Shown here: piece by piece, positions 42,000 through 49,603 of the stretch
Position numbering within the stretch: the first letter of the stretch is position 1
Layout of the letters: every line of letters starts with the position of its first letter
Origin: Gallionella sp.
GTDB taxonomy: Bacteria > Pseudomonadota > Gammaproteobacteria > Burkholderiales > Gallionellaceae
Direction: 5' to 3'
Length of the DNA stretch: 64,000 nucleotides
Assembly: GCA_023229845.1 (NCBI GenBank)
Contig: JALNYK010000017.1
Span: forward strand, 1 to 64,000
The notes under the pieces: model-generated
Database searches by the model: none
What the model was told of the DNA's origin: nothing
Seen by the model: only the letters and a program-made list of their open reading frames with translations
Program-made: the position numbers and the translations under genes

Positions 42000-42863
42000 A
42001 TGACCACGAAGAAGGCTCTGAGCGAAAAAGTGAAGGCACTGTTCGCGCTCAAGGTGGAAGGCATTGCATCTCAGCTCGAAGCTCCCGGCGTAGCCATGTT
42101 TTGCGGCAGCAACCGCCTGATGGACATCGACGAGGTGTCCGATATCAGCCATGAGCTTGAAAGTCTGGTCGCCTCCCTGCTGGATTCCAAAGACCCAACC
42201 GATATTTCATCGGCCGAAATGCTGGCGTTGAAGGCCTTTTTCCACAACTTGTCGCAAAAAGTGCTGATGCGTGGCGGCCATGTTGAAGACGTGGTGCGCT
42301 ACACCCAGACCGTGCAGTTTGCGCTGATCGAGGCACTGGAAAAATCTAGCGGCGTCGCCTTCGGCCAGTCGCGCTCGGTGTTGCTGTATTTCACCGGCAT
42401 TTTCAACGAGCTGATCATGGCGGCCTTCGGGGCTTACCTCGACGAGCGGGAGCAGACGCTGCAAGCGCAACAGGCCGAACTCCGTGAGACTTCCACGCCG
42501 ATCACCGAGATATGGGACGGTGTGCTTACGCTGCCTATCATCGGCACGCTCGATTCCAGCCGCACCATGCTGGTGATGGAGGCCTTGCTGAACCGCATTT
42601 CCAAGGATCACGCCAGAGCGGTGGTCATGGATCTCACCGGCGTGAAGAGCATCGACTCCCAGGTTTCCCACCACCTGATGCAGATGGTGCGTGCGGTGCA
42701 ACTGATGGGGGCGGACGCGATCGTCACCGGCATCCACCCGGAAATCGCGCGTGCGCTGGTCAGCCTGAACATCGACTTCAACACCATCACCACGCGCGCC
42801 AACATGGCCGACGGCTTGAAAGAGGCGTTCCGCCGCATGGGCGTTACGGTCGGCCATATTTGA
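42000..42863 (+). CDS. RsbR-like stressosome sensor with STAS domain
   Basis: 287 aa. An N-terminal helical sensor region (about 1-155), possibly globin-like as in RsbR, is followed by an RsbR-type STAS domain starting at STPITEIWDGVLTLPIIGTLD. At the position equivalent to the Bacillus RsbR Thr171 it has Ser (SIDSQVSHHL), still phosphorylatable. At the Thr205 equivalent it has Ala (PEIARALVSL). GGAGG lies upstream of the ATG. It is followed immediately by the RsbS-like gene. Confidence 0.87.
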   Translation: MTTKKALSEKVKALFALKVEGIASQLEAPGVAMFCGSNRLMDIDEVSDISHELESLVASLLDSKDPTDISSAEMLALKAFFHNLSQKVLMRGGHVEDVVRYTQTVQFALIEALEKSSGVAFGQSRSVLLYFTGIFNELIMAAFGAYLDEREQTLQAQQAELRETSTPITEIWDGVLTLPIIGTLDSSRTMLVMEALLNRISKDHARAVVMDLTGVKSIDSQVSHHLMQMVRAVQLMGADAIVTGIHPEIARALVSLNIDFNTITTRANMADGLKEAFRRMGVTVGHI

Positions 42864-42877
42864 TTGCGGCCGGCCAG

Positions 42878-43222
42878 ATGTCCATTTTCGGCCTGCATCT
42901 GACCCAGATTGGCAGCGGCGACTTTCTGCTGGATCCGTCCAGGAGCCTGAACGTTCGCGACATGGATCGTTTGATCGAGGAGGTCACCGCGCACCTGATG
43001 CAGGTGCGCGCGGTGCGCTTGTATTACGACTTGTCTGATCTCGGGCTGATCGATCCGCTTTACTATTCCTGGCTGGATGCGCTTGCCCGCGCGGCGCACA
43101 TCGTCAATGTCGAAATGATCTGCATCCGCATGCAGCCGACGGCGGCATTCGCGCTGGCCAGATTTATCGAGGGCCCGCCCGCCTTCAAGACTGCGCTGGA
43201 GATACAGGACTGGCAGAACTAG
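42878..43222 (+). CDS. RsbS-like STAS protein lacking the phospho-serine
   Basis: 114-aa single STAS domain in the RsbS position. The segment YYDLSDLGLIDPLYYSWLDA aligns with the RsbS phosphorylation loop, but the residue equivalent to Ser59 is Pro (IDP instead of IDS). It therefore cannot be regulated by that phosphorylation. The remainder (VEMICIRMQPTAAFALARF) keeps the STAS pattern. The start is uncertain: an ATG at 42878 or a TTG at 42860 overlapping the rsbR stop; neither has a good ribosome site, so it may be translated by coupling. Confidence 0.75.
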   Translation: MSIFGLHLTQIGSGDFLLDPSRSLNVRDMDRLIEEVTAHLMQVRAVRLYYDLSDLGLIDPLYYSWLDALARAAHIVNVEMICIRMQPTAAFALARFIEGPPAFKTALEIQDWQN

Positions 43223-43321
43223 CGACTCCAACCGGACTCGCGCTCATGCATGGGAGCGGTCATATCTGCTTTTACGGTAGAATCTCGTGCGTCTCCATAC
43301 ATCCGTTTCAAGGAATATTCC

Positions 43322-44245
43322 ATGCAAGTATTGCTAGCCAATCCGCGCGGTTTCTGCGCCGGCGTGGATCGCGCCATCACCATCGTCGAGCGGGCGCTGG
43401 CCCTGCATGGTGCGCCTATCTACGTGCGCCACGAAGTGGTGCATAACCGCTTCGTCGTGGATGGCTTGCGCCAAAAGGGGGCTGTGTTCATCGAAGATCT
43501 GGCCGATGTGCCGAGCGGCAGCATCCTGATTTTCAGCGCCCACGGCGTGCCACTGGCGGTGCGCCGCGAGGCGGAGGCGCGAGGCCTGACCATATTCGAT
43601 GCAACCTGCCCGCTGGTCACCAAGGTGCACCTTCAGGTGGCGCGGTTGCGCCAGCAGGGCAAGGAAGTCGTCATGATCGGCCATGCCGGCCACCCGGAAG
43701 TGGAGGGCACGATGGGGCAGTCCGAGGGCGGCATGTATCTGGCCGAGTCCCCCGAACAGGTGCAGCAGCTCAAGGTCAACGACGAGCGCGACCTGGCCTA
43801 TGTCACACAAACTACTTTGTCGATGGACGATGCCGGCGATATCGTCGAGGCACTCAGGACGCGCTTCCCCGACATCACCGGCCCGAAGAAGGACGACATC
43901 TGCTATGCCACGCAGAACCGCCAGGATGCGGTCAAGCTGCTGGTCAAACAATGTGATGTGGTGATCGTGGTCGGTTCGCCGAACAGCTCGAATTCGAATC
44001 GCTTGCGCGAGGTTGCGGCCAAGGTTGGGGTGCCCGCCTATCTGGTGAACGACGCCGAGGAATTGCGGGCAGAATGGTTCTCCGGCAAGACTTGTGCCGG
44101 CGTCAGCGCGGGAGCATCCGCGCCAGAGGTGCTGGTGCAGGGCGTATTGGAACGGCTGCGTCAGCTCGGCGCACAGCAGGTGAGCGAACTGGACGGCATC
44201 GTCGAGAACGTAGTGTTCCCGCTGCCTAAGGCGCTGCAGGATTGA
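43322..44245 (+). CDS. ispH: 4-hydroxy-3-methylbut-2-enyl diphosphate reductase
   Basis: Last step of the non-mevalonate isoprenoid pathway, giving IPP and DMAPP. Iron-sulfur enzyme of 307 aa. The three cluster cysteines lie in PRGFCAGVDRA, DATCPLVTKVH and DICYATQNRQ. The substrate motif VGSPNSSNSNRLREVA is present. AAGGAA precedes the ATG at 43322. It belongs with ribF-ileS-lspA in many genomes; here the stressosome module is inserted between lspA and ispH. Confidence 0.97.
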   Translation: MQVLLANPRGFCAGVDRAITIVERALALHGAPIYVRHEVVHNRFVVDGLRQKGAVFIEDLADVPSGSILIFSAHGVPLAVRREAEARGLTIFDATCPLVTKVHLQVARLRQQGKEVVMIGHAGHPEVEGTMGQSEGGMYLAESPEQVQQLKVNDERDLAYVTQTTLSMDDAGDIVEALRTRFPDITGPKKDDICYATQNRQDAVKLLVKQCDVVIVVGSPNSSNSNRLREVAAKVGVPAYLVNDAEELRAEWFSGKTCAGVSAGASAPEVLVQGVLERLRQLGAQQVSELDGIVENVVFPLPKALQD

Positions 44246-44249
44246 TACG

Positions 44250-45308
44250 ATGCAGACCGATTTTTTGATCGTCGGCGGCGGTGCGGTAGGGCTGACCAGC
44301 GCGCAGGCGCTGCTGCAGATGGGCTACCGCGTGACGCTGGTGGAGCGGGGGACGACCGGGCAGGAAGCGTCATGGGCCGGCGGCGGAATTCTTTCGCCGC
44401 TGTGTCCGTGGGACTACGGCGAGGCGGTTACGCAGCTTGCCCTGCGCGGCATGGGCATGTTCGGCGAAGCGATGGTGCTGCTGCAGGCCTCAACCGGTAT
44501 CGATCCCGAATATCGGCGCTGCGGCATGCTGGTTCTGCCGCCGATGCAGGAAGAGCTTGCGCTGGAATGGTGTGCGAATCATCAGTTCGCAGCCCGACAG
44601 ATGGATCTGGCGGGGGTTCTTGACGGGCAGCAGGGGCGCGGGCTGTTGCTGCCGGACGTCGCTCAGGTGCGCAACCCGCGCCTGCTGCAGGCGCTGCGCG
44701 AACGCGTGACGCTGTTCGGCGGAAAAATCGTCGAGCAACGCGAAGTGCTGGGTTTCGAGACCGCCGGCGACCGGGTGACCGGGTTGCGCACGTCCCAAGG
44801 GACTCTCGTCGCCGATGCTTATGTCGTCGCGACGGGGGCATGGAGCAAGGTGCTGCTTGGCGAGCATGGTCGCGGTCTGGAGGTCAAGCCGGTGCGCGGA
44901 CAGATATTGCTGTTCAAGTTCGACACGCCTCCTATCGACAGGATACTGCTCAAGGAAAGCCTGTATTTCATTCCCCGGCAGGATGGTCATGTGCTGGTCG
45001 GCAGCACGCTGGAGGACGTTGGTTTCGACAAATCCGTCACCGCCGAGGCACGTACATCGCTGATGCAAGGCGTGCGCGAACTGTTCCCGACATGGCCGGA
45101 GCCGATCCAGCAATGGGCCGGTTTTCGTCCCGGCTCGCCGGACAACATTCCCACCATCGGCCGGCACCCGTATCTCGCCAACCTGTACGCCAATACCGGG
45201 CACTTCCGTTACGGTGTCACGATGTCGCTGGCCAGCGCCGAATTGCTGGTCAACGAGATCGAAGGAGAGCAGCAGCCGTTCGATACTGCCGCATATGCTT
45301 GGCGATAA
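44250..45308 (+). CDS. thiO: Glycine oxidase ThiO
   Basis: FAD-dependent oxidase (DAO family) that makes iminoglycine for the thiazole moiety of thiamine. 352 aa. FAD motif FLIVGGGAVGLTSAQALLQMG, then the flavin-contacting GQEASWAGGGILSPL and the C-terminal GFRPGSPDNIPTIG and GHFRYGVTMS. It starts four bases after ispH. Other thiamine genes are not in the window. A tRNA-Thr promoter overlaps its last codons. Confidence 0.88.
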   Translation: MQTDFLIVGGGAVGLTSAQALLQMGYRVTLVERGTTGQEASWAGGGILSPLCPWDYGEAVTQLALRGMGMFGEAMVLLQASTGIDPEYRRCGMLVLPPMQEELALEWCANHQFAARQMDLAGVLDGQQGRGLLLPDVAQVRNPRLLQALRERVTLFGGKIVEQREVLGFETAGDRVTGLRTSQGTLVADAYVVATGAWSKVLLGEHGRGLEVKPVRGQILLFKFDTPPIDRILLKESLYFIPRQDGHVLVGSTLEDVGFDKSVTAEARTSLMQGVRELFPTWPEPIQQWAGFRPGSPDNIPTIGRHPYLANLYANTGHFRYGVTMSLASAELLVNEIEGEQQPFDTAAYAWR

Positions 45309-45328
45309 CGTCGAGTCTCTCGTATAAT
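45299..45328 (+). promoter_or_regulatory. tRNA-Thr promoter
   Basis: -35 TTGGCG (45299-45304), 18-bp spacer, -10 TATAAT (45323-45328), followed by a GC-rich discriminator CGCTCCCG, as is common for stable RNA genes. Confidence 0.6.
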
Positions 45329-45342
45329 CGCTCCCGTTTTAT

Positions 45343-45418
45343 GCCGAAGTAGCTCAGTTGGTAGAGCAACGCACTCGTAACGCGTAGGTCGGAAGTTCGA
45401 TTCTTCTCTTCGGCACCA
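45343..45418 (+). tRNA. tRNA-Thr (CGT)
   Basis: 76 nt with encoded CCA. Acceptor GCCGAAG/CTTCGGC, anticodon loop CTCGTAA (anticodon CGT, reads ACG), T-loop GTTCGATTC. The last base pair of the anticodon stem is A-C. Confidence 0.95.
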
Positions 45419-45426
45419 GTAAATCG

Positions 45427-45457
45427 ATGGCCTGCGGAATATCCGCAGGCCATTTTT
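45427..45457 (+). terminator. Terminator after tRNA-Thr
   Basis: The 12-bp stem ATGGCCTGCGGA/TCCGCAGGCCAT has a 3-nt loop and runs into TTTTT. Confidence 0.9.
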
Positions 45458-45565
45458 CTTGGCTCGGGAATCTTTGCGCCCGACCGGCTCCAGTATTCCC
45501 TATGCGCATCGCGGGCAAAGCTCGTAAAATGCGCGTCTCATTTTTTGTCCGAATCCGTATAAGTC

Positions 45566-46957
45566 ATGACCGTACGCACCCGTTTCGCTCCCAGTCCCAC
45601 CGGCTACCTCCATATCGGCGGCGCCCGCACCGCGTTGTTCTCCTGGGCCTATGCCCGCAAGCACGGCGGCACCTTTATCCTGCGCATCGAAGACACCGAT
45701 GTGGAACGCTCCACGCCGGAAGCTGTGCAGGCCATTCTTGACGGCATGGAATGGCTGAAGCTGAATTACGACGAAGGCCCGTTCTACCAGATGCAGCGCA
45801 TGCCGCGCTACAAGGAAGTAATCCGGCAGATGCTGGAAGCAGGGCAGGCTTATTACTGCTACACCGCGCCGGAAGAGCTGGATGCGATGCGCGAAGCTCA
45901 ACGTGCGCGCGGCGAGAAGCCGCGTTACGACGGACACTGGCGTCCCGAATCCGGCAAGGTGTTGCCGCCAGTTCCTGCCGATGTGACGCCGGTCGTGCGT
46001 TTTAAGAATCCGACCGAGGGCGTCGTCGGCTGGAAGGATATGGTCAAGGGCCATATCGAGTTCAGCAACACCGAACTGGACGATCTGATCATCGCTCGTT
46101 CGGACGGTACGCCGACCTATAACTTCTGCGTCGTGGTGGACGACTGGGACATGGGTATCACCCAGGTGATACGCGGCGACGACCACGTCAACAACACGCC
46201 GCGCCAGATCAACATCCTCAAGGCGCTGGGTGCGACCATACCGGCCTATGCGCACCTGTCGATGATCCTCGGCGACGACGGCACCAAACTGTCCAAGCGT
46301 CATGGCGCGGTCAGCGTGATGCAATACGACGAGGACGGCTATCTGCCCGAGGCGGTGATTAACTATCTCGCGCGTCTGGGCTGGTCGCATGGCGACGACG
46401 AGGTGTTCTCGGTCGAACAGTTCTGCGATTGGTTCGACCTCGATCACATCACGCCTTCCGCCGCGCAGTTCAACACCGAAAAACTGAACTGGCTGAACAA
46501 CCATTACATCAAGCAGACCGACAATGCGAAGCTCGCCGACATGGTGGGCCAGCATCTGGCGAAGCGGGGTGTGGCGGTGGGCGATACGCCTCAATTGGAA
46601 GCAGTGATCGCACTGTACAAGGAGCGTACCGCAACCCTGGTGGAATTGGCGGACGAAGCCGAGGTGTTCTACATCGACCTGCATCCCGCACAGGAGCTGC
46701 TTGATACGCACCTGACTGCGGAAGTGTTGCCGGCACTGCGCGAACTCGCCGAACGCTTCGCCGATGTCGCATGGGACGCTCCGGCACTTGGCGCATTGCT
46801 CAAAGAGTTGCTGGCCAAACATGGCCTGAAGATGCCCAAATTGGCGATGCCATTGCGCGTGATACTGGTCGGTCAGACGCACACGCCGTCGGTCGATGCG
46901 GTGCTCGCATTGTTTCCGCGCGAAACCGTTTTGGCACGCATGAAGAAATATCTGTAA
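45566..46957 (+). CDS. gltX: Glutamyl-tRNA synthetase
   Basis: Charges tRNA-Glu. 463 aa, class Ib synthetase. The HIGH-type motif is PSPTGYLHIGGARTALF, and KLSKRHG lies near residue 240. The anticodon-binding domain is C-terminal. Two identical tRNA-Glu genes lie just downstream, so the enzyme gene and its substrate genes are neighbours. The ATG at 45566 matches the family start. Confidence 0.97.
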   Translation: MTVRTRFAPSPTGYLHIGGARTALFSWAYARKHGGTFILRIEDTDVERSTPEAVQAILDGMEWLKLNYDEGPFYQMQRMPRYKEVIRQMLEAGQAYYCYTAPEELDAMREAQRARGEKPRYDGHWRPESGKVLPPVPADVTPVVRFKNPTEGVVGWKDMVKGHIEFSNTELDDLIIARSDGTPTYNFCVVVDDWDMGITQVIRGDDHVNNTPRQINILKALGATIPAYAHLSMILGDDGTKLSKRHGAVSVMQYDEDGYLPEAVINYLARLGWSHGDDEVFSVEQFCDWFDLDHITPSAAQFNTEKLNWLNNHYIKQTDNAKLADMVGQHLAKRGVAVGDTPQLEAVIALYKERTATLVELADEAEVFYIDLHPAQELLDTHLTAEVLPALRELAERFADVAWDAPALGALLKELLAKHGLKMPKLAMPLRVILVGQTHTPSVDAVLALFPRETVLARMKKYL

Positions 46958-46973
46958 TTTATCGAAAGATAGC

Positions 46974-47002
46974 TTTACAAGCCATGGGGGCCTCAATATA
47001 AT
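46974..47002 (+). promoter_or_regulatory. Promoter of the tRNA-Ala/Glu cluster
   Basis: -35 TTTACA (46974-46979), exact 17-bp spacer, -10 TATAAT (46997-47002), then GCGCGCAC. A GC-rich discriminator of this type is typical of stringently controlled stable RNA promoters. Confidence 0.75.
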
Positions 47003-47021
47003 GCGCGCACTTTCGAGGTAG

Positions 47022-47097
<76 letters not shown>

Positions 47098-47131
47098 AAA
47101 AGAGGTAGTTGCAGTACAGTTGTAACACGAA

Positions 47132-47207
47132 GTCCCCTTCGTCTAGAGGCCTAGGACACCGCCCTTTCACGGCGATAACACGAGTTCGAATCTCGTAGGG
47201 GACGCCA
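47132..47207 (+). tRNA. tRNA-Glu (TTC), copy 1
   Basis: 76 nt with encoded CCA. Acceptor GTCCCCT/AGGGGAC, anticodon stem-loop CCGCC-CTTTCAC-GGCGA (anticodon TTC), T-loop AGTTCGAATCT. Identical to copy 2 at 47498. Confidence 0.96.
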
Positions 47208-47272
47208 AACAAAACGGCAGATTAATGTTGGTTTGAGTTAGTCTGCAGTGTCGGGATAGGCTGACACCGTAG

Positions 47273-47296
47273 AAGCCGGAATAGCTCCGGCTTTTT
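47273..47296 (+). terminator. Terminator after the first tRNA-Glu
   Basis: AAGCCGGA/TCCGGCTT stem with a 5-nt loop, followed by TTTT. It lies between tRNA-Glu copy 1 and tRNA-Gly. Confidence 0.75.
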
Positions 47297-47302
47297 CAAT
47301 TC

Positions 47303-47378
47303 GCGGGAATAGCTCAGTTGGTAGAGCGCAACCTTGCCAAGGTTGAGGTCGAGAGTTCGAGACTCTTTTCCCGCTCCA
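47303..47378 (+). tRNA. tRNA-Gly (GCC)
   Basis: 76 nt. Acceptor GCGGGAA/TTCCCGC, anticodon stem-loop CAACC-TTGCCAA-GGTTG (anticodon GCC), T-loop AGTTCGAGACT, ends in TCCA. No separate promoter was identified between it and the preceding terminator. Confidence 0.95.
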
Positions 47379-47382
47379 GATC

Positions 47383-47410
47383 AAAAGGCCGGATTACATC
47401 CGGTCTTTTT
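47383..47410 (+). terminator. Terminator after tRNA-Gly
   Basis: AAAAGGCCGGAT pairs with ATCCGGTCTTTT (one G-T pair) around TAC, followed by more T residues. Confidence 0.8.
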
Positions 47411-47457
47411 TGTTCTTGATGCACTGCCCATATATTTTTTCATGGACAGAAGGTGTG

Positions 47458-47573
47458 CCGCTTACCCTCCATCAAAAATGTGGTTGCAGTACACGAAGTC
47501 CCCTTCGTCTAGAGGCCTAGGACACCGCCCTTTCACGGCGATAACACGAGTTCGAATCTCGTAGGGGACGCCA
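47458..47573 (+). repeat. Partial duplication of the tRNA-Ala/tRNA-Glu segment
   Basis: The sequence preceding tRNA-Glu copy 2 (CCGCTTACCCTCCATCAAAA at 47458-47477 and GTTGCAGTACACGAAG further on) mirrors the 3-prime end of tRNA-Ala and its spacer at 47082-47131, with small indels. A degenerate tRNA-Ala tail thus precedes the second tRNA-Glu. Confidence 0.75.
47498..47573 (+). tRNA. tRNA-Glu (TTC), copy 2
   Basis: Identical over all 76 nt to the copy at 47132-47207, including the encoded CCA. Confidence 0.96.
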
Positions 47574-47579
47574 AATTTC

Positions 47580-47606
47580 AAAAGCCCGCATCGCGGGCTT
47601 TTTTGT
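47580..47606 (+). terminator. Terminator after the second tRNA-Glu
   Basis: A perfect 10-bp stem AAAAGCCCGC/GCGGGCTTTT with a 3-nt loop runs into further T residues. It closes the tRNA cluster. Confidence 0.9.
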
Positions 47607-47685
47607 TTTTCGCGATCGATGTCTGTTTCCGTTTTGATTAGTGCATGCAGGTTACAGCCTGATGAATCCATCGGAATTTTCTGAA

Positions 47686-47715
47686 TTGCTATATTTCGCG
47701 GCTTGCGCATACAAT
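47686..47715 (+). promoter_or_regulatory. Candidate promoter of the hox-por run
   Basis: -35 TTGCTA (47686-47691), 18-bp spacer, -10 TACAAT (47710-47715), about 85 bp upstream of hoxF. No sigma-54 type site is present. This is an unproven best match. Confidence 0.35.
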
Positions 47716-47726
47716 CCCTCGGCACA

Positions 47727-47748
47727 ACTGCATTAGTTGTTATGCAGT
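47727..47748 (+). promoter_or_regulatory. Inverted repeat in the hoxF leader
   Basis: ACTGCAT-N8-ATGCAGT is a perfect 7-bp inverted repeat just downstream of the candidate promoter and 53 bp before hoxF. It could be an operator or an mRNA hairpin. Confidence 0.4.
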
Positions 47749-47800
47749 GTTCCTATCATCGTCGAGGCGGTGACGTATCACGATCGCGAGGGAGAGTCTC

Positions 47801-49603
47801 ATGGTGGCAGATGCAAGCGTGCGTATGGCCGAACTCGATCCGATACTGGGGCGCTACGCCCGCGATCCGGGTTCCTTGTTGCAGATACTGCGTGAAATCC
47901 AGGAATTGCGCGGCTGCATCGATCCGGCCACGGTTACTTATCTCGGTTCCCAACTAAGTATCCCGCGTGCCCGTATCGAAGGAGTCGCCGGTTTCTATTC
48001 CTTCCTGCATCTTCAGCCGCACGGCGAATACCGCGTACTGTTCTCGGACAACATCACCGATCGCATGTTGGGCAATCAGCAGTTGCTGGAGGCGATGTGC
48101 CACCAGTTGTGGTTGCAGCCGGGCAAGGTGTCGGAAGACGGTTTGGTCAGCATTGATATGACGTCCTGCACCGGCATGTGCGACCAGGGGCCGGCGATGC
48201 TGGTCAACGGACGCGCGATCACAAGACTGACGCTGCAGCGCGTGCAGGAGATCGCCCACCTGATCCGCAACCGCACGCCAATGGCGGACTGGTCTGCCGA
48301 TTTCTTCCGCGTGGAAGACAACATCCGCCGCAGCGGTCCGATACTGGACAACAAACTCGCGCCCGGTGAGGCATTGCGCAACGGCTTGAATATCGGCGGC
48401 GCGGCCATCGTCGATGAGATCAAGAAATCCGGCCTGCGCGGACGCGGCGGCGCAGGGTTCCCCACCGGGCTGAAATGGGAGGTCTGCCGCAACGCGGCGG
48501 GAACGGTCAAGCATGTGGTGTGCAATGCCGACGAGGGCGAACCCGGCACGTTCAAGGATAGAGTGCTGCTGACCCGGCAGGCCGACCTGGTGTTCGAGGG
48601 CATGACGCTGTGCGCGCAGGCCATCGGCGCGCAGCACGGCTACCTCTATCTGCGCGGCGAATACCGCTACCTGCTGGAACCGCTGCAGGCGGTGCTGCAA
48701 CGCCGCCGCGACGGCAATCTGCTGGGCAAGAGCATCCTCGGGCAGGCCGATTTCGATTTCGATATCGAGATACATCTCGGCGCGGGCGCCTACATCTGCG
48801 GCGAAGAGTCGGCGCTGATCGAATCGCTGGAAGGCGAACGCGGCATTCCGCGCAACCGTCCGCCGTTCCCGGTGACGCATGGTTACATGCAGCAACCGAC
48901 CGCGGTGGATAACGTCGAGACCTTCTGCAGTGCGGCGCTGGCGATACAGATGGGGGCGGATGCCTTTCGCGCAATCGGCACGGAGAAATCGTCCGGCAGC
49001 AAACTGATCTCGGTGTCCGGCGACTGTCCGCGTCCCGGCATCTATGAATATCCGTTCGGCGTGTCGGTGCGCGAGGTGCTGCAGGACTGCGGCGCGGTGA
49101 ACACGCGCGCGGTGCAGGTCAGCGGCCCCTCCGGCATTTGCGTCGCCGAGCATGAATTCCATCGCAAGCTGGGCTTCGAGGATCTGCCGACGGCCGGGGC
49201 CTTCATGGTGTTCGACGACAGTCGCGACATGTTCGAGGTGGCGCGCAATTTCGTGCAATTCTTTGCGCATGAAAGCTGCGGATTCTGTACGCCTTGCCGT
49301 GTCGGCACCTCGATGTTGAAGCAGACCATGAACAAGATCGCCGATGGCCACGGCACGCAATATGATTTGCGCGAGGTCGAACATCTCGATCATGTATTGC
49401 AGACTACCTCTCATTGCGGTCTGGGACGCACTGCCTGCAATCCTGTATTGCATACCCTCAGGCATTTCCGCCCCGCCTACGAAAATCGTCTGAAATCGCT
49501 GGATTTCGAGCCGGGCTTCGATCTCGACGGCGCACTGGCGCGCGCGCGCCAGATGACCGGGCGCGATGATGCGGGCGCCCATCTGAAAACGGAGGAAGCA
49601 TGA
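47801..49603 (+). CDS. hoxF: NAD-reducing hydrogenase diaphorase subunit HoxF
   Basis: NADH-binding FMN subunit of a soluble NAD-reducing [NiFe] hydrogenase. 600 aa, matching the Ralstonia HoxF size: a NuoE-like domain (1-150) fused to a NuoF-like domain. NADH/FMN motifs GRGGAGFPTGLKW, CNADEGEPGTFKDR and GAGAYICGEESALIES are intact, and the [4Fe-4S] site has SCGFCTPC plus SHCGLG. In the NuoE part only SCTGMC remains of the four cluster cysteines; the first pair reads FSDNITD. GGGAG precedes the ATG. It overlaps hoxU by four bases and opens the hox-por run. Confidence 0.95.
   Translation: MVADASVRMAELDPILGRYARDPGSLLQILREIQELRGCIDPATVTYLGSQLSIPRARIEGVAGFYSFLHLQPHGEYRVLFSDNITDRMLGNQQLLEAMCHQLWLQPGKVSEDGLVSIDMTSCTGMCDQGPAMLVNGRAITRLTLQRVQEIAHLIRNRTPMADWSADFFRVEDNIRRSGPILDNKLAPGEALRNGLNIGGAAIVDEIKKSGLRGRGGAGFPTGLKWEVCRNAAGTVKHVVCNADEGEPGTFKDRVLLTRQADLVFEGMTLCAQAIGAQHGYLYLRGEYRYLLEPLQAVLQRRRDGNLLGKSILGQADFDFDIEIHLGAGAYICGEESALIESLEGERGIPRNRPPFPVTHGYMQQPTAVDNVETFCSAALAIQMGADAFRAIGTEKSSGSKLISVSGDCPRPGIYEYPFGVSVREVLQDCGAVNTRAVQVSGPSGICVAEHEFHRKLGFEDLPTAGAFMVFDDSRDMFEVARNFVQFFAHESCGFCTPCRVGTSMLKQTMNKIADGHGTQYDLREVEHLDHVLQTTSHCGLGRTACNPVLHTLRHFRPAYENRLKSLDFEPGFDLDGALARARQMTGRDDAGAHLKTEEA

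Noticed and set aside
47718..47735. Possible sigma-54 promoter upstream of hoxF
   Set aside because: GGCAC is followed by GC only seven bases later; the required GG to GC spacing of ten is not met.
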